Origin: Desulfuromonadales bacterium
GTDB lineage: Bacteria > Desulfobacterota > Desulfuromonadia > Desulfuromonadales > JAGXHI01
Reading direction: 5' to 3'
Assembly (NCBI GenBank): GCA_024636295.1
Contig: JAGXHI010000001.1
Location: 29,831 to 93,830 of the forward strand
Length of the DNA: 64,000 nucleotides
This document shows positions 61,739-64,000 of the stretch, piece by piece. The translations under genes and the position numbers were made by a program. Numbering within the stretch: position 1 is the first letter of the stretch; each line of letters starts with the position of its first letter. The notes under the pieces are model-generated. The model was not told the DNA's origin and ran no database searches. It worked only from the letters and a program-made list of their open reading frames with translations.

Positions 61739-62320
61739 GTGAGTGATCTGGAATATGTGGAACAGGTGCTCGCCCTTGATGATCCCGCCGAGCGGGAGAA
61801 CCACTTCCGGATCGATCCGTACCTGCGAAGAATCCTTCCGGAAGTTTTCAGGCTCGAGGATGTTCCACAGCCGCCGGACCACCACCCCGAAGGGAACGCC
61901 CTGATCCATACTCTGCTGGCCGTGCGGCATCTGCCTGCCGGCGCCGATCGGCGCCTGTCCTGGGCCTCCCTTCTTCACGATGTGGGAAAGGCGGAGACCA
62001 CCCGCGAGATTGAAGGACGCATCCGTGCCTTCGGACATGATAGAAAAGGCGCGGAGATAGCCCAGGATATTCTGAAGCGGCTCGAAATGAAAGCCGATGC
62101 GGCGGAGACTGTGGTCTGGTTGGTGAAGCACCATATGTTCGCCCTCTCCTGGCAGGTATACGATTCGGAGCGCCTGACCCGCTACCAGTGGAGATTCATC
62201 GAAAACCCCCTTTTCCCGCTACTGCTGGATCTGATGGAGATCGATGCGCTAGCTGCGGGATGCAATCCGGGCAAGCTGGAGCAGGTCGAATTTTACCGGA
62301 AAGTTCGCGATACCCGATAA
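61739..62320 (+). CDS. HD-domain protein
   Basis: A 193-residue metal-dependent phosphohydrolase of the HD type. Histidines and aspartates appear as LIHTLLAVRHL, WASLLHDVGKAETT, FGHDRKGAEIAQDILKRL and VWLVKHH, similar to the HD half of tRNA nucleotidyltransferase-like proteins. The substrate is unknown. An extended -10 (TGGTATGAT, 61692-61699) lies just upstream. I prefer a GTG start at 61739; a TTG at 61709 would add ten residues. Confidence 0.8.
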   Translation: MSDLEYVEQVLALDDPAERENHFRIDPYLRRILPEVFRLEDVPQPPDHHPEGNALIHTLLAVRHLPAGADRRLSWASLLHDVGKAETTREIEGRIRAFGHDRKGAEIAQDILKRLEMKADAAETVVWLVKHHMFALSWQVYDSERLTRYQWRFIENPLFPLLLDLMEIDALAAGCNPGKLEQVEFYRKVRDTR

Positions 62321-62381
62321 AAACAAAATTCTTAGACTGGGTTTAAGTTATTGATAAAGCAAAGGTTATTTTTTATAAAGA

Positions 62382-62410
62382 TTGACTTCAAAGATCGGAT
62401 GGCCGATAAT
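62382..62410 (+). promoter_or_regulatory. Promoter of the tolQRA operon
   Basis: TTGACT (62382-62387), a 17-nt spacer and GATAAT (62405-62410), 39 nt before the tolQ start. It is one of the best promoter matches in the window. Confidence 0.7.
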
Positions 62411-62449
62411 TCCCCCTGCACCGATCAACCATAATTTGGGAGGAAAGTT

Positions 62450-63118
62450 TTGGATCTCATTCTAGGCGCCGGGCCGGTAGTCAAGCTCGTTCTGCTGGTT
62501 CTGGTCTATTTTTCCGTTGTCTCATGGGCCATTATCTTTTTCAAATTCCGGGTGATTCACCGGGCCACCCGTGATTCCATGAAATTTCTCGATTTTTTCT
62601 GGGCAAAAAAACGCTTCGATCTCATCGGGCAGGGATTAAAGGATTATTCCCAGTCGCCTCTCAGCGTTCTTTTTCGTGAAGGGTATCAGGAGCTTCTGAA
62701 AAATCAGCGCCGTCAGGGCGAGGGAGAGCACAGTTTCTCTGCGGATATGGGAGGAGCCGAAAACGTGGCAAGGGCGCTTCGCCGGGCAACCACTCTGGAA
62801 ATTCAGCGACTGGAGAAATTCCTCACTTTTCTCGCCACCACCGGCGCCACCGCCCCTTTCATTGGGCTCTTCGGCACCGTATGGGGGATTATGAGTTCTT
62901 TCCAGGGAATCGGAAAGACCGGCAGCGCCTCGCTGGCCGTCGTCGCGCCGGGTATTTCAGAGGCTCTGGTGGCCACCGCCATCGGACTTGTCGCTGCCAT
63001 TCCAGCGGTCGTGGCCTACAATCATTTCGTCAATAAGGTCAATATCCTCAGCGGTGAAATGGATAACTTCAGCCAGGAGTTCCTCAACATCGTGGAACGA
63101 ATGATGCGGAGGGGCTGA
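62450..63118 (+). CDS. tolQ: TolQ/ExbB-type proton channel protein
   Basis: A 222-residue inner-membrane protein with three helices: VVKLVLLVLVYFSVVSWAII, FLTFLATTGATAPFIGLFGTVWGIM and GISEALVATAIGLVAAIPAVVAY. The second holds the family signature. The start is TTG with GGGAGG upstream. It forms the motor with TolR for outer-membrane constriction at division. Confidence 0.95.
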   Translation: MDLILGAGPVVKLVLLVLVYFSVVSWAIIFFKFRVIHRATRDSMKFLDFFWAKKRFDLIGQGLKDYSQSPLSVLFREGYQELLKNQRRQGEGEHSFSADMGGAENVARALRRATTLEIQRLEKFLTFLATTGATAPFIGLFGTVWGIMSSFQGIGKTGSASLAVVAPGISEALVATAIGLVAAIPAVVAYNHFVNKVNILSGEMDNFSQEFLNIVERMMRRG

Positions 63119-63547
63119 ATGGAGGTCGGACGCAGAAACGGAGGGCGAAGCACCCTTTCGCAGATCAATGTGACACCGTTCGTCGATGTCATGCTGGTGC
63201 TTCTCATTATCTTCATGGTGACCGCCCCCATGATGGAGACGGGTATCGACGTCAATCTTCCCGAGGTGGCCGACGCACCCGCACTGAAACAGTCCCAGGA
63301 GCCCCTCATCATAACGGTTGGCGGAGACGGCGCCATCTTTGTCGGCCGATCCAGTGTGGAAAGCCCGGAAAAACTTGTTCCCGTTCTGGCCCAGATTCTC
63401 AGCACCCGCCAGGACAGGGAAGTTCTCCTCGAAGCGGATCGAGATGTACCCTACGGAAGGGTCGTTCAGGTAATGGCCGCCATCAAGAAAACCGGCGTTC
63501 AGAAATTGGGTATGGTTTCCCGGCCGCCGGAAACCGAAAAGCGCTGA
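63119..63547 (+). CDS. tolR: TolR/ExbD-type protein
   Basis: A 142-residue protein. One helix holds the proton-carrying Asp in NVTPFVDVMLVLLIIFMVTAP, followed by a periplasmic domain (LIITVGGDGAIFV, VLLEADRDVPYGRVVQVMAAIK). It starts immediately after the tolQ stop. Confidence 0.95.
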   Translation: MEVGRRNGGRSTLSQINVTPFVDVMLVLLIIFMVTAPMMETGIDVNLPEVADAPALKQSQEPLIITVGGDGAIFVGRSSVESPEKLVPVLAQILSTRQDREVLLEADRDVPYGRVVQVMAAIKKTGVQKLGMVSRPPETEKR

Positions 63548-63569
63548 AAAAGGGGCGCTCGATTTTCTT

Positions 63570-64000
63570 ATGATAAGGAAGCAGAATACACGGAGGAGCA
63601 GGACCATTTCTTCCGAACCCCGCATGGGATCCATGTTCCTATCCTCCCTGGTTTTGCATCTTGCGGTGTTCCTGATCTTTTCGGGATTTCTCCTGCCTCG
63701 CTTTCAAAAGGAAAATCCTCCCGTTTACTATGTCGATCTTGTAAATCTGCCGGTGATGGACCCCCAAGCCGGACGGCCCGACGCCTCGCCCAAGCCGGAG
63801 AAGAAAACCGAGGCCCCGAAACCGGCCCCCAAAGCCGAGCAAAAACAAAATCCGCCGGAGCTCGCCCCGGAACCCCAGCCTAAGCCGGAAGCGGTGCGCA
63901 TACCTGAAGCAAAACCACCCGAGCCGAAGCCTGAGCCGAAACCCGAACCGAAACCCGAACCGAAACCCGAACCGAAACCCGAACCGAAACCCGAACCGAA
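63570..64000 (+). CDS. tolA: TolA/TonB-like protein, 3' end cut by the window edge
   Basis: An open frame of at least 143 codons reaching the right edge. A membrane helix (about 20-43, SSLVLHLAVFLIFSGFLL) precedes VYYVDLVNLPV, then a long Lys/Pro/Glu-rich periplasmic stretch ending in KPEP repeats. It follows tolR by 22 nt, so the TolA role (energy transfer across the periplasm) is the best call; a TonB role cannot be excluded without the C-terminal domain. The repeat DNA may vary in length between strains. Confidence 0.85.
   Translation, partial: MIRKQNTRRSRTISSEPRMGSMFLSSLVLHLAVFLIFSGFLLPRFQKENPPVYYVDLVNLPVMDPQAGRPDASPKPEKKTEAPKPAPKAEQKQNPPELAPEPQPKPEAVRIPEAKPPEPKPEPKPEPKPEPKPEPKPEPKPEP
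63931..64000 (+). repeat. 12-bp tandem repeat coding EPKP in tolA
   Basis: About five to six near-identical copies of CCGAAACCCGAA, running to the window edge. It encodes Pro-Lys-Pro-Glu units that form a stiff rod-like linker. Confidence 0.9.

Overview
This window is the chromosomal replication-origin region of a Gram-negative bacterium. The likely host is a deltaproteobacterium of the Desulfuromonas/Geobacter kind. That assignment is an inference from three things. The gene order is mfd, two PpiC-type chaperones, pdxA, uvrA, and atpF'-F-H-A-G-D-C without atpB/atpE, followed by bactofilin-parB-parA-rsmG-mnmG-mnmE-yidC-yidD-rnpA-rpmH facing dnaA-dnaN-recF-gyrB-gyrA. A small diheme cytochrome c is present. 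The envelope is Gram-negative (TolQRA, YfaZ-like barrel, long YidC). No rRNA, transposon, CRISPR or complete prophage is seen; one tRNA-Arg is present.

Layout. 0-4.2 kb: the start of a secreted protein running off the left edge, a two-component pair, a cardiolipin synthase and a zinc-ribbon protein. 4.3-19.4 kb: uvrA, pdxA, a double CDP-alcohol phosphatidyltransferase, a flavoprotein, tRNA-Arg(TCG), a CI/S24-type repressor, two periplasmic PPIases, mfd and nadA. 19.5-26.3 kb: tatB-tatC, an ABC-2 exporter, a YfaZ-like protein, a FadR-type GntR regulator, a TIM-barrel isomerase and dinB. 26.4-32.4 kb: the F1 and stator part of the ATP synthase. 32.5-41.4 kb: bactofilin, ParAB, rsmG, mnmG, mnmE, yidC, yidD, rnpA and rpmH. 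41.4-43.35 kb: the origin, in two parts flanking dnaA. 43.3-64 kb: dnaN, recF, gyrB, gyrA, a TPR protein, gpsA, a periplasmic cyclophilin, an EEP-like protein, nth, a class A PBP, a diheme cytochrome, pyk, queC-folE2, a DUF2064-type protein, an HD protein and tolQRA (the last cut by the right edge).

Genes left of the origin mostly read leftward and genes right of it rightward, so transcription runs with replication. The ParAB genes have a candidate parS site nearby, between mnmG and mnmE. The dnaA-dnaN gap carries degenerate DnaA boxes and a DnaA-trio run, which marks it as the probable unwinding site. The most interesting regulatory signal is an identical 13-bp palindrome (GTATACAGTATAC) found only twice: inside the gntR promoter and just upstream of the ATP synthase operon. 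It suggests the GntR protein represses itself and the ATP synthase genes. Other oddities are a repressor without its catalytic serine, an EEP-fold protein with a degraded active site, a 68-nt gyrA/TPR gene overlap and a probably leaderless ABC ATPase. Most of the window is conserved housekeeping sequence, and I did not find a clearly new multi-gene system.
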